From assembly GCF_004797125.1 (NCBI RefSeq), contig NZ_CP038810.1, positions 1,612,001 to 1,676,000 of the forward strand: a stretch of 64,000 bases of DNA. The letters are read 5' to 3'. This document shows, piece by piece, positions 44,855-53,899 of the stretch. How positions within the stretch are numbered: position 1 is the first letter of the stretch; the number at the start of each line of letters is the position of its first letter. Under the pieces are notes generated by a model. That model was not told the DNA's origin. It made no database searches and saw nothing but the letters and a program-made list of their open reading frames with translations. The DNA is from Flavobacterium sangjuense. GTDB lineage: Bacteria > Bacteroidota > Bacteroidia > Flavobacteriales > Flavobacteriaceae. The translations under genes were made by a program, and so were the position numbers.

Positions 44855-45668
44855 AATATAAGATTTGATAAAACAAATAAACAAATGGTGCTACAAATAT
44901 AATACTATCTAGGCGATCTAGAATACCACCATGGCCAGGCATTATATTTCCGCTGTCTTTTACACCAGCGATTCTTTTAAATTTTGATTCGATTAAATCA
45001 CCTAAAGTGCTGAATATACTGATGATTACAGCACTTATTGTCCAAATAATTATTGAAGTATAAAGGTAATTTGGTTTGGGTTGAAAATAAAATTTCGAAA
45101 TTAAAATTCCTGCAATTACCGAAAATACAATTCCACCGATAAATCCTTCTACGGTTTTTTTAGGTGATATTCTTTCGATAAGCTTGTGTTTCCCAATTGA
45201 TTTTCCAACGATATACGCAAAAGTATCATTTGTCCAAATCAGGATAAAAATACTGATAATTATTTTGGGTCTGAAGCTATTATAGGAAAACGGAATTTTT
45301 GTAATGATAATGAATGGAAGAATAACGTAACCAATGGTGTAAACGTATTTCGAAAGCGTGTCGAAAGTTTCTTTTTTTGAATTGAAAAGCAGCAATAAAC
45401 ATTTTATCGAAACGAATAGCGTTGCGATTAAAAGCAAAACATCATTTGTCTGATTTGTTCTAAATTGGGTCGCTAAACAATAGGCTGAAGTGCCTAAAAG
45501 AATCGGTGCTATTTTGTTTAAATGAACTAACTGGCAAAATTCATAAACAGCAATTATCATAAATATTCCGAATAGCAGATAAAAACTATTCACAGAATAG
45601 GAAGTGGCGATTATAAGCAGCGCAACATAAACTACACCAGATAATAATCTCTTTAGCGATTCGTTCAT
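44844..45668 (-). CDS. cdsA: Phosphatidate cytidylyltransferase
   Basis: It makes CDP-diacylglycerol, the common phospholipid precursor, from phosphatidate and CTP. The signature near the C-terminus is complete: SKFKRIAGVKDSGNIMPGHG followed by GILDRLDS. About eight membrane segments precede it in 274 residues. It lies 1 bp after the LUD gene and overlaps psd by 11 bp. Together with pssA elsewhere in the window it gives a full route to phosphatidylethanolamine. Confidence 0.93.
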   Translation of the reverse strand: MNESLKRLLSGVVYVALLIIATSYSVNSFYLLFGIFMIIAVYEFCQLVHLNKIAPILLGTSAYCLATQFRTNQTNDVLLLIATLFVSIKCLLLLFNSKKETFDTLSKYVYTIGYVILPFIIITKIPFSYNSFRPKIIISIFILIWTNDTFAYIVGKSIGKHKLIERISPKKTVEGFIGGIVFSVIAGILISKFYFQPKPNYLYTSIIIWTISAVIISIFSTLGDLIESKFKRIAGVKDSGNIMPGHGGILDRLDSIIFVAPFVYLFYQILYYVS

Positions 45669-45669
45669 C

Positions 45670-46275
45670 TTATAAATCTTCTAGAAGCAGCAAATACAAG
45701 TTTTTCGCTGTGCTTCCATATTGAAGAAAGTCTTCGTCTTTTGCTTTCTCAAAATATTTTATAGTGGTAATATTTGTTGGATAGTCTTTTTCGTATTTCT
45801 TTTTAATCACACGAAGGCCATCACTTTTTGCCTCTAAAATTTGACTGGTTGTAGCTAAAATTATGATGTTGTTTGGCAAATCATTTGGCTTGTTTTGCTT
45901 AATTTGATTGGATGAAAAAAGCACTGAACCTTCATCAGCAATCAGGTTTTCGCAACTGGCAAATAAAAATTTCGGATTTACAGGTTTATCGTAGTGAAGT
46001 TTATTCTCGTCCAACATACTATAAAGCTTTGGCTCATAGCATAAGGCTTCGCATTCAAACCAATCATTTTCTTCTAAAATATTCAGAAATTGGTCTTTTA
46101 CCTCGTTTAAGTTTTCACAATATAAAAACTTTCCGCCATTTTTTTTGAAGTTATATGTGAACTTTTCATCTACCGGAAGTAATGAAAAGCTGGAAGGAGC
46201 ATTGTTGAATTCGCTTTGACTTTCTTCGTCAGAGGCATCATTACCGGTGCCAAAAATTTTTCTGAAAAGACTCAT
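45670..46275 (-). CDS. LUD domain protein (lactate-utilisation type)
   Basis: A 201-residue protein. The first 45 residues are polar and low in structure. The rest is LUD-like (LutC/YkgG group), with CENLIADEGSVLFSSNQI and LPNNIIILATTSQIL matching the conserved ITxADxxIAETGS...LP motifs in altered form. There are no LutA or LutB partners nearby, so a role in lactate oxidation is unlikely. It heads the cdsA-psd-ACBP-SOD operon, a position that hints at a link to lipid metabolism. Function is unknown. Confidence 0.78.
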   Translation of the reverse strand: MSLFRKIFGTGNDASDEESQSEFNNAPSSFSLLPVDEKFTYNFKKNGGKFLYCENLNEVKDQFLNILEENDWFECEALCYEPKLYSMLDENKLHYDKPVNPKFLFASCENLIADEGSVLFSSNQIKQNKPNDLPNNIIILATTSQILEAKSDGLRVIKKKYEKDYPTNITTIKYFEKAKDEDFLQYGSTAKNLYLLLLEDL

Positions 46276-46315
46276 GCTTGTTTTGGTATAATCTAGGTTT
46301 AAAATTGAAATCCTT

Positions 46316-46323
46316 CAAAGATA
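46316..46323 (-). promoter_or_regulatory. Putative -7 element for the LUD-cdsA-psd operon
   Basis: The minus strand reads TATCTTTG, matching TAnnTTTG, 41 bp before the LUD start codon and directly after the ftsH terminator. A TTTG lies 14 bp upstream, closer than usual. Confidence 0.45.
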
Positions 46324-46325
46324 AA

Positions 46326-46364
46326 AAAATCTTAATTCAAAAGTAAGTTTTGAATTAAGATTTT
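46326..46364. terminator. Long perfect terminator hairpin after ftsH
   Basis: A perfect 17-bp inverted repeat (46326-46342 with 46348-46364) surrounds the 5-nt loop GTAAG. On the minus strand a T-run follows. It separates ftsH from the LUD operon on the same strand. Confidence 0.9.
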
Positions 46365-46387
46365 AAAAAAATGTTAAAAAACATTAG

Positions 46388-48307
46388 TTATACTAATTCC
46401 GTTTCTTCAGGCGGAAGGTTAAAAGGCCTTGCTCCAAAAATAGCTTCCAAATCATCTTTAAAAATAACTTCTTTTTCAATCAGGATAGCAGCAAGTTGTT
46501 CCAATTTTTCTTTGTTATCTTCCAGGATTTTTATAGCTCTTTGATATTCATTTTCAATTAGTTTTGAAATTTCTTTATCAATTACTAAGGCTGTTTCTTC
46601 TGAATAAGGTTTTGAGAAACTGTATTCACTTTGTCCCGTTGAATCGTAATAGGTTATATTTCCCAATTCATCATTCAATCCGTAGATGGTAACCATCGCT
46701 CTTGCTTGTCGGGTTACTTTTTCCAAATCGCTCAAAGCACCGGTTGAAATTTTACCAAAGACAACTTTTTCTGCTGCTCTTCCTCCCATAGTGGCGCACA
46801 TTTCATCTAGCATTTGCTCCGTACGAACAATTAATCTTTCTTCAGGTAAATACCAGGCAGCACCTAAGCTTTGTCCTCTTGGAACAATCGTAACTTTTAT
46901 CAATGGCGCAGCATGTTCCAGCATCCAGCTTACGGTAGCATGACCGGCTTCGTGAACAGCAATCGCGTGTTTCTCTTCGGTGGTTACGATTTTATTTTTC
47001 TTTTCTAATCCACCAACAATTCGGTCAACGGCATCTAAAAAGTCTTGTTTGTCAACCGCAGTTTTATTATTTCTGGCCGCAATTAAAGCTGCTTCGTTAC
47101 AAACGTTTGCAATATCAGCACCCGAGAATCCCGGAGTTTGTTTGGCTAAAAATTCAGTATCTAAATTTTCTACTTTTTTAAGCGGAGCCAGATGCACTTC
47201 AAAGATTTCTTTTCTTTCTCTAATGTCCGGTAAGTCAACATAAATCTGTCTGTCAAAGCGACCTGCACGCATCAAGGCTTTGTCTAATACATCAGCTCTG
47301 TTGGTTGCCGCGATTACGATTACATGTGTATTGGTACCAAAACCGTCCATTTCGGTTAGTAATTGGTTCAAAGTATTTTCGCGTTCGTCATTACCGCCCG
47401 ACATATTGTTTTTTCCTCTGGCTCTACCAACGGCATCAATTTCATCAATAAAGATTATAGATGGCGCTTTGTCTTTGGCTTGTTTGAATAAATCTCTAAC
47501 ACGGGAAGCACCAACACCAACAAACATTTCAACAAAATCGGAACCCGATAATGAGAAGAAAGGAACTTTAGCTTCACCGGCAACGGCTTTCGCTAATAAT
47601 GTTTTTCCGGTTCCCGGAGGACCAACTAAAAGTGCGCCTTTTGGAATTTTTCCACCTAAAATGGTATACTTTTCAGGAGTCTTAAGAAATTCTACAATTT
47701 CCTGTATTTCTTCTTTAGCACCTTCTAAACCGGCAACGTCTTTAAAAGTGGTTTTAACTTCTGTTTTTTCGTCAAAAAGTTTGGCTCTCGATTTTCCAAT
47801 ATTGAAGATTTGACCTCCGCCACCGCCAGCTCCGCCAGACATTCTGCGCATAATCAATATCCAAAGACCAATGATGATTACAAAAGGTAAGATGCCCATT
47901 AAAAGTTCACCCCAATTGCTTTTGGCTTTGAAATCGTAATCTTTTATTTTACCTTCCTGAGCCGCTTTTTCAATTTTATTTTGGAAACTTTCGTCATTTC
48001 CTATATCGAAAGAGTAGTGTGGGCCTTTATTTACACCGCCCATCATGTCTTTTGCTACTTTGGCATTTGCCTTATCTTTCAGAGCTTCTTTTGTCAGGTA
48101 GGCTTCACCTTCTGTTTTGTTGTAGATGATTACTTTTTCAATTTGCCCTTTGTTTAGATACTCATTGAATTTTGCAGAGGATATTTTGGTAGTGTCCTGA
48201 AAACCGGAACCTCCGAAGTAGTTAAGTGCAATGAATCCGATGATTACTACAACGTATATTAACCACGGACTTATCTTGAAATTATTAGGTTTTTTTTCGT
48301 TAGCCAT
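46388..48307 (-). CDS. ftsH: ATP-dependent zinc metalloprotease FtsH
   Basis: A membrane-bound AAA+ protease of 639 residues that degrades misfolded membrane proteins and short-lived regulators. Two N-terminal membrane helices flank a periplasmic domain (about 13-30 and 135-153). Walker A is GPPGTGKT (229-236), Walker B IIFIDEID, and SRH ends AGRFDRQ. The zinc site HEAGH lies at 452-456. The Gly-rich stretch after the second helix is usual. It lies 20 bp after rsfS and ends with a strong terminator. Confidence 0.96.
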   Translation of the reverse strand: MANEKKPNNFKISPWLIYVVVIIGFIALNYFGGSGFQDTTKISSAKFNEYLNKGQIEKVIIYNKTEGEAYLTKEALKDKANAKVAKDMMGGVNKGPHYSFDIGNDESFQNKIEKAAQEGKIKDYDFKAKSNWGELLMGILPFVIIIGLWILIMRRMSGGAGGGGGQIFNIGKSRAKLFDEKTEVKTTFKDVAGLEGAKEEIQEIVEFLKTPEKYTILGGKIPKGALLVGPPGTGKTLLAKAVAGEAKVPFFSLSGSDFVEMFVGVGASRVRDLFKQAKDKAPSIIFIDEIDAVGRARGKNNMSGGNDERENTLNQLLTEMDGFGTNTHVIVIAATNRADVLDKALMRAGRFDRQIYVDLPDIRERKEIFEVHLAPLKKVENLDTEFLAKQTPGFSGADIANVCNEAALIAARNNKTAVDKQDFLDAVDRIVGGLEKKNKIVTTEEKHAIAVHEAGHATVSWMLEHAAPLIKVTIVPRGQSLGAAWYLPEERLIVRTEQMLDEMCATMGGRAAEKVVFGKISTGALSDLEKVTRQARAMVTIYGLNDELGNITYYDSTGQSEYSFSKPYSEETALVIDKEISKLIENEYQRAIKILEDNKEKLEQLAAILIEKEVIFKDDLEAIFGARPFNLPPEETELV

Positions 48308-48327
48308 TTTATTCTATGAACTATTTT

Positions 48328-48699
48328 TTAATATTTATTTTGGATGGTAGTTATTTTGGCATCTCCCCAAAGTCCTTCTATGTTATAGAATTCGCGAATT
48401 TGTTTTTGGAAAACATGCACCACAATGTTTACATAATCCATTAAAACCCATTCGGCATTATCCGTTCCTTCAACGTGCCAAGGTTTATCTTTCAATTCTT
48501 TAGAAACTAATTTTTGGATGGAGTTAACAATCGCGTTAACTTGTGTATTCGAACTACCATTACAGATTATAAAGTAATCACAAACTGCTGTATCAATGGC
48601 TCTCAAATCGAGGATGTCAATATCATTTCCTTTTACTTCTTCTATGCCTTTTATGATGTTCGCCAAAAGAACATCTGAGTTAACCGTTTTCTTCGTCAT
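48328..48699 (-). CDS. rsfS: Ribosomal silencing factor RsfS
   Basis: A 123-residue RsfS/Iojap protein that binds ribosomal protein uL14 and blocks subunit joining. Diagnostic stretches are DIDILDLRAIDTAVCDYFII and CNGSSNTQVNAI, then HVEGTDNAEWVLMDYVNIVV and FYNIEGLWGDAK. It is the first gene of the rsfS-ftsH unit and is divergent from birA. Confidence 0.94.
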   Translation of the reverse strand: MTKKTVNSDVLLANIIKGIEEVKGNDIDILDLRAIDTAVCDYFIICNGSSNTQVNAIVNSIQKLVSKELKDKPWHVEGTDNAEWVLMDYVNIVVHVFQKQIREFYNIEGLWGDAKITTIQNKY

Positions 48700-48715
48700 T
48701 TATATTTATGTATGT

Positions 48716-48749
48716 TTTGCAAATGTATTACTTTTTGTCTTTATTTTTG
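48716..48749 (+). promoter_or_regulatory. Putative promoter for birA
   Basis: TTTG (48716-48719), a 22-bp spacer and TATTTTTG (48742-48749) fit the Bacteroidota promoter with a slightly long spacer. The chosen birA start is 43 bp after the -7 box. Confidence 0.5.
48720..48727 (-). promoter_or_regulatory. Putative -7 element for rsfS-ftsH
   Basis: The minus strand reads TACATTTG, 21 bp before the rsfS start codon. It abuts the TTTG of the opposite birA promoter, again forming a TTTGCAAA centre as in the recQ/kdsD region. Confidence 0.45.
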
Positions 48750-48791
48750 CTTAACAAAAGTTTAAAATTCATTAATATTTACCATTGTAAC

Positions 48792-49520
48792 ATGCCTTTA
48801 ATCAAACTCGATGCCATAGATTCGACGAATGACTTTCTAAAGCAATTGTTTAAAGATTCTGTGGTCGAAGATTATACGATTGTCATGGCTAATGAACAAA
48901 CCAAAGGCAAAGGGCAAATGGGTGCCAAATGGATTTCTGAACCTGGTAAAAACCTTACTATGAGTGTTTTGGTTAAGGATGTCCATCTCAAAAATCAAAA
49001 CATTTATGATTTTAATATTGCGGTTGCACTATCGGTATCGGATACTTTAAAAAAAATGGGGTTGCCTAACATTTCAATAAAATGGCCCAACGACATTATG
49101 TCAGATTCGAAGAAAGTGTCAGGGATTTTAATAGAAAATATCTTTAAGCATGACGGTAATTTTAATTCTGTCATCGGAATCGGATTGAATGTAAACCAAA
49201 CTGATTTTAAAGATTTGCCTCAGGCAACTTCACTAAAATGCATCACTGGGAAAGATTACGACTTGGAAGAAATCGCGTTACTTTTGTCTGATTCTTTGCG
49301 GGGATTTATACAGGTATTAGCAAAACACCGTGAAATACTTTGGGATTTTTACCATCAAAATCTGTATAAATTAAATTATCCGTCGCCTTTTGAAGATAAA
49401 AATGGGAATCGTTTTATGGGCATCATCAAAAAAGTTACCCGCGATGGAAAACTTGAGGTTCTACTAGATGATGATAACGTAACTCATTACGATGTTAAAG
49501 AGATAAAAATGTTGTTTTAG
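48792..49520 (+). CDS. birA: Biotin-[acetyl-CoA-carboxylase] ligase
   Basis: It attaches biotin to the carboxyl carrier protein via biotinyl-AMP. The protein has 242 residues from ATG 48792 (MPLIKLDAIDSTND); an in-frame upstream extension has hydrophobic non-family sequence and is rejected. The ligase loop is QTKGKGQMGAKW and the second motif SIKWPNDIM. There is no N-terminal DNA-binding domain, so it is monofunctional and not a biotin-operon repressor. It is convergent with a lipoprotein gene, overlapping by 4 bp. Confidence 0.92.
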   Translation: MPLIKLDAIDSTNDFLKQLFKDSVVEDYTIVMANEQTKGKGQMGAKWISEPGKNLTMSVLVKDVHLKNQNIYDFNIAVALSVSDTLKKMGLPNISIKWPNDIMSDSKKVSGILIENIFKHDGNFNSVIGIGLNVNQTDFKDLPQATSLKCITGKDYDLEEIALLLSDSLRGFIQVLAKHREILWDFYHQNLYKLNYPSPFEDKNGNRFMGIIKKVTRDGKLEVLLDDDNVTHYDVKEIKMLF

Positions 49521-49927
49521 TGTTTTAGAGTTATAGCAAATCCGTCGGCTATAGATTGATCAATAACAAGGCTGTCATTTGCTATCGAATAACATCCGTA
49601 TTCAGCACCGTTGATATAGATACTTTCGGAGCAAGGCATTCCCGGGTTATTGGCGAAGTGATAATTATAAACCCCAGTCTCTAAAACATCCCACAAATTT
49701 GAATCAGTGTTATTATTGGTCACCGTTACAGTTTGTGTTATCGGATTAAAATCCCAAGTAATCATTCCTTCGGGGAAATCGTTGTTTATTCCGGCAAATG
49801 TTCCGCTTACGTTAACTAATTTCCATTGTCCGGTAACGGTATCATGTGCTGAAGTATTTGAATCTTTGCTACATCCAACCAATAAAAGGGTCATTAAAAT
49901 TCCTAAAATCGAGAGTTGCTTTTTCAT
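49517..49927 (-). CDS. Small lipocalin-like lipoprotein
   Basis: A 136-residue predicted lipoprotein. The signal peptide ends LLLVGC with Cys19 as anchor. After a polar linker, TVTGQWKLVNVSGTFAG begins a beta-rich domain that resembles the short lipocalin-like families of Bacteroidota (G-x-W-x-L near the start). Two Cys (in MPCSES and YGCYSI) may form a disulfide. No specific function can be given. The gene is alone and convergent with birA. Confidence 0.75.
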   Translation of the reverse strand: MKKQLSILGILMTLLLVGCSKDSNTSAHDTVTGQWKLVNVSGTFAGINNDFPEGMITWDFNPITQTVTVTNNNTDSNLWDVLETGVYNYHFANNPGMPCSESIYINGAEYGCYSIANDSLVIDQSIADGFAITLKH

Positions 49928-50049
49928 TTTCTTATTGTTTTTTATCGAGATACTTTCGCTTAAAAATGGTTGCGCTGGAGAATTAAAAAAATGTAAATCA
50001 AGATAACATTAAATTGAAAATAATTCTTTTTCTTTGGAGCTAAATTAAT

Positions 50050-50057
50050 TACTTTTG
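50050..50057 (+). promoter_or_regulatory. Putative -7 element for sucC
   Basis: TACTTTTG fits TAnnTTTG. A T-rich TTTT ends 19 bp upstream in place of a true TTTG. The start codon is 50 bp downstream, so sucC would have a leader of about 45 nt. Confidence 0.45.
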
Positions 50058-50107
50058 TGGCACATTTAGCTGAATCAGTTCAGTATCTCACAATCTAACT
50101 CATTATT

Positions 50108-51301
50108 ATGAACATACACGAATATCAAGGTAAAGAAATTTTAGCCAGCTATGGCGTACGAGTTCAACGTGGTATTGTTGCCAACAATCCGGTAGAAGCT
50201 GTGGCTGCGGCCAAACAATTAACGGCAGAAACAGGAACCGGTTGGCATGTTATCAAAGCCCAAATTCACGCAGGTGGAAGAGGAAAAGGCGGTGGCGTAA
50301 AATTGGCAAAAAACATACAGCAGGTTGAAGAAATATCAGAGCAAATTATTGGGATGATGTTAAAAACACCTCAAACTCCACCAGAAGGAAAACGAGTGCA
50401 CAAAATTTTGATTGCTGAAGATGTTTATTATCCTGGAGAAAGTGAAACCAAAGAGTTTTACGTGTCTGTTCTTTTAAATAGAGCAAAAGCAAGAAACATG
50501 ATTATGTATTCTACCGAAGGCGGAATGGATATCGAAGAAGTTGCTGAACACACACCGCATTTAATCTTTACAGAAGAAATTGATCCTTCAGTTGGGTTAC
50601 AAGGTTTCCAGGCACGTAGAATTGCCTTCAATCTTGGACTTTCAGGAAACGCTTTCAAGGAAATGGTAAAGTTTATAGATTCATTATATAATGCTTATGT
50701 AGGTTCCGATGCTTCCATGTTTGAAATAAATCCGGTTTTAAAAACGTCGGATAATAAAATTTTGGCTGTTGATGCCAAAGTAAATATTGATGACAACTCC
50801 TTGTATCGTCAGGCAAAATATGCTGACATGCGCGACATTCGTGAAGAAAATCCAATTGAAGTGGAAGCCAAAGAAGTTGGCCTGAACTATGTTGACCTTG
50901 ACGGAACTGTTGGCTGTATGGTTAACGGTGCCGGATTAGCAATGGCAACAATGGATTTGATTAAATATGCAGGTTTTGAACCGGCAAATTTCCTTGACGT
51001 TGGTGGTACTGCAGATGCAAAACGTGTTGAAACTGCGTTTAGAATTATCTTGAAAGATCCAAACGTAAAAGCAATTTTGATTAATATTTTTGGTGGAATT
51101 GTTCGTTGCGACAGAGTTGCACAAGGTGTTGTTGATGCTTACAAAAATATGGGTGATGCTATAAAAGTGCCAATCATTGTACGTCTTCAGGGAACTAATG
51201 CTGAAATTGCAAAAGAGTTAATTGATAATTCAGGAATGCCAATTTTATCAGCTACACAATTTCAGGAAGCTGCGGACCAGGTTAAAGCTGCTTTGTCATA
51301 A
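50108..51301 (+). CDS. sucC: Succinyl-CoA ligase (ADP-forming) beta subunit
   Basis: TCA-cycle enzyme subunit that, with SucD, converts succinyl-CoA to succinate and makes ATP. The 397-residue protein begins with the family signature MNIHEYQGKEILASYGV, and has KAQIHAGGRGKGGGVKLAK in the ATP-grasp domain. The CoA-ligase domain contains DVGGTADAKRVETAF and ILINIFGGIVRCD. No sucD lies next to it; the downstream gene is a membrane glycosyltransferase after a terminator. Confidence 0.96.
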   Translation: MNIHEYQGKEILASYGVRVQRGIVANNPVEAVAAAKQLTAETGTGWHVIKAQIHAGGRGKGGGVKLAKNIQQVEEISEQIIGMMLKTPQTPPEGKRVHKILIAEDVYYPGESETKEFYVSVLLNRAKARNMIMYSTEGGMDIEEVAEHTPHLIFTEEIDPSVGLQGFQARRIAFNLGLSGNAFKEMVKFIDSLYNAYVGSDASMFEINPVLKTSDNKILAVDAKVNIDDNSLYRQAKYADMRDIREENPIEVEAKEVGLNYVDLDGTVGCMVNGAGLAMATMDLIKYAGFEPANFLDVGGTADAKRVETAFRIILKDPNVKAILINIFGGIVRCDRVAQGVVDAYKNMGDAIKVPIIVRLQGTNAEIAKELIDNSGMPILSATQFQEAADQVKAALS

Positions 51302-51320
51302 AGAAATAAATATATTTAGA

Positions 51321-51353
51321 AAAAAAATCCTGAGTTAAAGCTCGGGATTTTTT
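51321..51353 (+). terminator. Terminator after sucC
   Basis: An A-run and ATCCTGAG pair with CTCGGGAT and a T-run around a TTAAAG loop, with one G-T wobble. It lies 20 bp after the sucC stop. Confidence 0.85.
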
Positions 51354-51379
51354 ATTATTTTTCGACATTATTTCATCCT

Positions 51380-52750
51380 ATGACACAAATGAGTGCATTT
51401 AATTTTTTAACCAAAAGAATAAACATCGGTATCATTTTGATTTCCTCTTTGATGATGTTTGTTGTGCTTAATCTTCCTTTTAAAGCAAAACCTTTTGGAG
51501 ATGAGACCTTTCATATTGAAGCTAAAAATATGGCTCGTTATATAAAAGGAGATGTTGGTTATGATAAAGTCACGATTACAAAAGCGCCCGGCCCAATTCT
51601 TTTTTATACCATACCCTATATTATAGCTTCTTCGAGCGCTACAGACAATCAGCTTTGGGTTTATGCTACTGTGTTTACCTTTCTTATTGTTACCATTAGT
51701 TTATTGTTAATTTTTAGGATTGGATCATCTTTTTTTTCAAGGGAAGTTGGTCTTTTAGCCGTATTGCTCTTTTTTGTTTTTCCAATTCATTGTTATTATT
51801 CACTTGGAATTTTAGCCGAAGTTCCCGCATTTTTCTCTTTGACTGTAGCTCTTTACGGTTGGTTAATTGCATTTCAGAATCCGAATAAAATAAAAGGCTG
51901 GGTTTTACTGATTCTCGGTTTGTGGTTTCTGATTTTGAACCGGCCTAACACTATGCTGATTCTCGGTTTGGGCTTTTTAATTATTGCGTATTCCCTTTTC
52001 AGGAGAAAAGAGTTTTTTAAGAGCTATGGAAAAAAATTAGCGTTAACCTTTTGTACTGTTGGATTATTGAGTTTTGGCGTTGTGCAATTGGCAAAAGTCA
52101 TCACTGGAACAAAGTCAAACGAAAGTCAGGAAGGTTTATTTTATTACGTTGCGCATCAGGGAAGGTTTCAGTTTAGAGAAGAGCCAACCGATTTTAGGTA
52201 TTGGGAAAGCGATATAAGACCGGATAGTGATGATTATCAAAATTGGGGTAAAAGTGTTCACAAGTTGAATGCAATTGGGATAGAAACCCATCGTTCGCCC
52301 ACTGAGGTTTATAGAAATTTTTTGATTAATGATGCATTAGAACATCCATTCTGGTTTACGCGACAGTTTTTTATCAAATGCTTTTATGGTCATGTGTATT
52401 TTATTAATAGTGTCAAACCCGAGAAATTTCATCTCGGTCCAATCCACGGAACAATCGGGTATTGGTTTGTTATTTTACTTATCAATTGCATTAACATAGC
52501 GCTCATTTTTGGTGCTTTACTGTTTTTATTTAAAGAAAAAAATCTCATAAACTATTGGCCATTTTGGGGAGTAATTCTAGCATTGTTAATTTTTCACGGA
52601 TTGACTTATATGGAACCAAGATATATGTTTCCGTCAAGAGTAGCTTTATACCTTATGAGTGCTGCTGGTTTATATCGAATAAAATGGTTTCAAAATAAAG
52701 TTAACTTTATTGCTAAATTTGTCTTTCCAAATAAAATACCAACCAGCTAA
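51380..52750 (+). CDS. GT-C fold membrane glycosyltransferase (family 39/ArnT-like)
   Basis: A polytopic protein of 456 residues with about eleven helices. The first large loop has PFGDETFHIEAK (GDE at residues 37-39), the catalytic acid position of GT39/PMT enzymes, then ITKAPGPILFY. Such enzymes take a sugar from polyprenyl phosphate and add it to lipid A, a glycan or a protein in the periplasm. The next gene, which overlaps by one base, encodes a GtrB-like transferase that would make the donor. Acceptor unknown. Confidence 0.8.
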   Translation: MTQMSAFNFLTKRINIGIILISSLMMFVVLNLPFKAKPFGDETFHIEAKNMARYIKGDVGYDKVTITKAPGPILFYTIPYIIASSSATDNQLWVYATVFTFLIVTISLLLIFRIGSSFFSREVGLLAVLLFFVFPIHCYYSLGILAEVPAFFSLTVALYGWLIAFQNPNKIKGWVLLILGLWFLILNRPNTMLILGLGFLIIAYSLFRRKEFFKSYGKKLALTFCTVGLLSFGVVQLAKVITGTKSNESQEGLFYYVAHQGRFQFREEPTDFRYWESDIRPDSDDYQNWGKSVHKLNAIGIETHRSPTEVYRNFLINDALEHPFWFTRQFFIKCFYGHVYFINSVKPEKFHLGPIHGTIGYWFVILLINCINIALIFGALLFLFKEKNLINYWPFWGVILALLIFHGLTYMEPRYMFPSRVALYLMSAAGLYRIKWFQNKVNFIAKFVFPNKIPTS

Positions 52751-53706
52751 TGGAAACCAACCAAAAACCAATAATCGGAATTGTCTCTCCTTGTTATAAC
52801 GAAGAGTTAGTATTGAATGAAACCTCGGCGCAATTAAACGAAATCATAAAGGATTTGGTTGCCCGAAATAGTATTTCAGAAAAGAGCTTTGTGGTTTTTA
52901 TTGACGATGGAAGCAAGGACAAAACGTGGCATATTATAGAAGAAAAAGCATCGCAATTAACGCATGTCAAAGGCTTGAAATTAGCCGGAAATGTTGGGCA
53001 TCAAAAAGCGCTGCTGGCAGGATTGCTGACTTTTAAAGATGAAGCCGATGCACTGATTTCTATCGATGCTGATTTGCAGGATGATGTTCGCGTGATTGAA
53101 GAAATGATTTTGAAGTTCAAATCAGGAACCGATGTGGTTTATGGCGTTCGAAAAGAAAGAAAGACAGATACTTTTTTCAAACGAAATACGGCTTTGCTTT
53201 TTTATAAGTTGATGAACATGATGAAAGTGAATGTTGTTCACAATCATGCCGATTATAGATTGTGTAGTAACAGAGTTTTGAAAGCGTTGGCCGAATTTGG
53301 TGAAGTTAATTTATTTCTTCGTGGAATCATACCAAGCATCGGTTTTAGCAATGATGTTGTTTATTACGACCGATTGGAACGCTTTGCCGGAGAATCTAAA
53401 TATCCATTCCGAAAAATGGCAGCCTTTGCATGGAATGGCGTAACTTCTTTTAGTAATTACCCTTTGAAACTGGTAACCATAATCGGTTTTGCAATTTTCT
53501 TTCTTTGTTTAATAATGACTGGTTACGCTTTGTTTTCGTTGTATAACGGCAATGTTGTTCCCGGTTGGCTTTCAACAGTTTTGCCAATGTATTTTTTAGG
53601 CGGTGTGCAATTGTTTTGTTTCGGGATATTGGGCGAATATATTGGAAAAATTTACTCGGAAGTAAAACAAAGACCGCGTTATTTTATTGATAAAAGAGTA
53701 GATTAA
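52750..53706 (+). CDS. Polyprenyl-phosphate glycosyltransferase (GtrB/DPMS-like, GT2)
   Basis: A 318-residue membrane-anchored GT2 enzyme. It has GIVSPCYNEE, FIDDGSKDKTW, NVGHQKALLAGL and the DADLQDD motif at residues 106-112. Two membrane helices follow (about 233-255 and 268-290), and the tail has the GEYIGKIYSEVKQRPRYFI pattern typical of GtrB-like proteins. It should load a sugar onto undecaprenyl phosphate at the cytoplasmic face for the GT-C partner upstream. A GtrA-type flippase gene is not adjacent. Confidence 0.9.
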   Translation: METNQKPIIGIVSPCYNEELVLNETSAQLNEIIKDLVARNSISEKSFVVFIDDGSKDKTWHIIEEKASQLTHVKGLKLAGNVGHQKALLAGLLTFKDEADALISIDADLQDDVRVIEEMILKFKSGTDVVYGVRKERKTDTFFKRNTALLFYKLMNMMKVNVVHNHADYRLCSNRVLKALAEFGEVNLFLRGIIPSIGFSNDVVYYDRLERFAGESKYPFRKMAAFAWNGVTSFSNYPLKLVTIIGFAIFFLCLIMTGYALFSLYNGNVVPGWLSTVLPMYFLGGVQLFCFGILGEYIGKIYSEVKQRPRYFIDKRVD

Positions 53707-53849
53707 AAGCGGTTATTTTCCCTTCCGGAATCATCACATTTTGTGTTGACGTAAGAGTTTCTTAGAAAACATTGGTCTTTGATAAAATATTTATCATATA
53801 ATTAACGAAAACGCTGGCATATTTCTTTTTTATTTCATTTCGAATTCCC

Positions 53850-53857
53850 TAAATTTG
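53850..53857 (+). promoter_or_regulatory. Putative -7 element for gltA
   Basis: TAAATTTG fits TAnnTTTG, 42 bp before the gltA start codon. A TTTTTA stretch about 18-19 bp upstream may serve as the -33 region. It lies in a 193-bp gap that otherwise shows no gene. Confidence 0.5.
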
Positions 53858-53899
53858 TTAAATTATTAATTTATCAGATTTAATTCCCTAATTTATACC

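Noticed and set aside
47280..47813. Open frames on plus antisense to ftsH (also 46686-46943 and 46980-47243)
   Set aside because: They mirror the ftsH coding sequence and have Ser/Pro-rich shadow composition.
53736..53748. 13-mer shared with the Kazal lipoprotein leader as a regulon motif
   Set aside because: Identical 13-mers are expected by chance in 64 kb of AT-rich DNA and only two sites were found.
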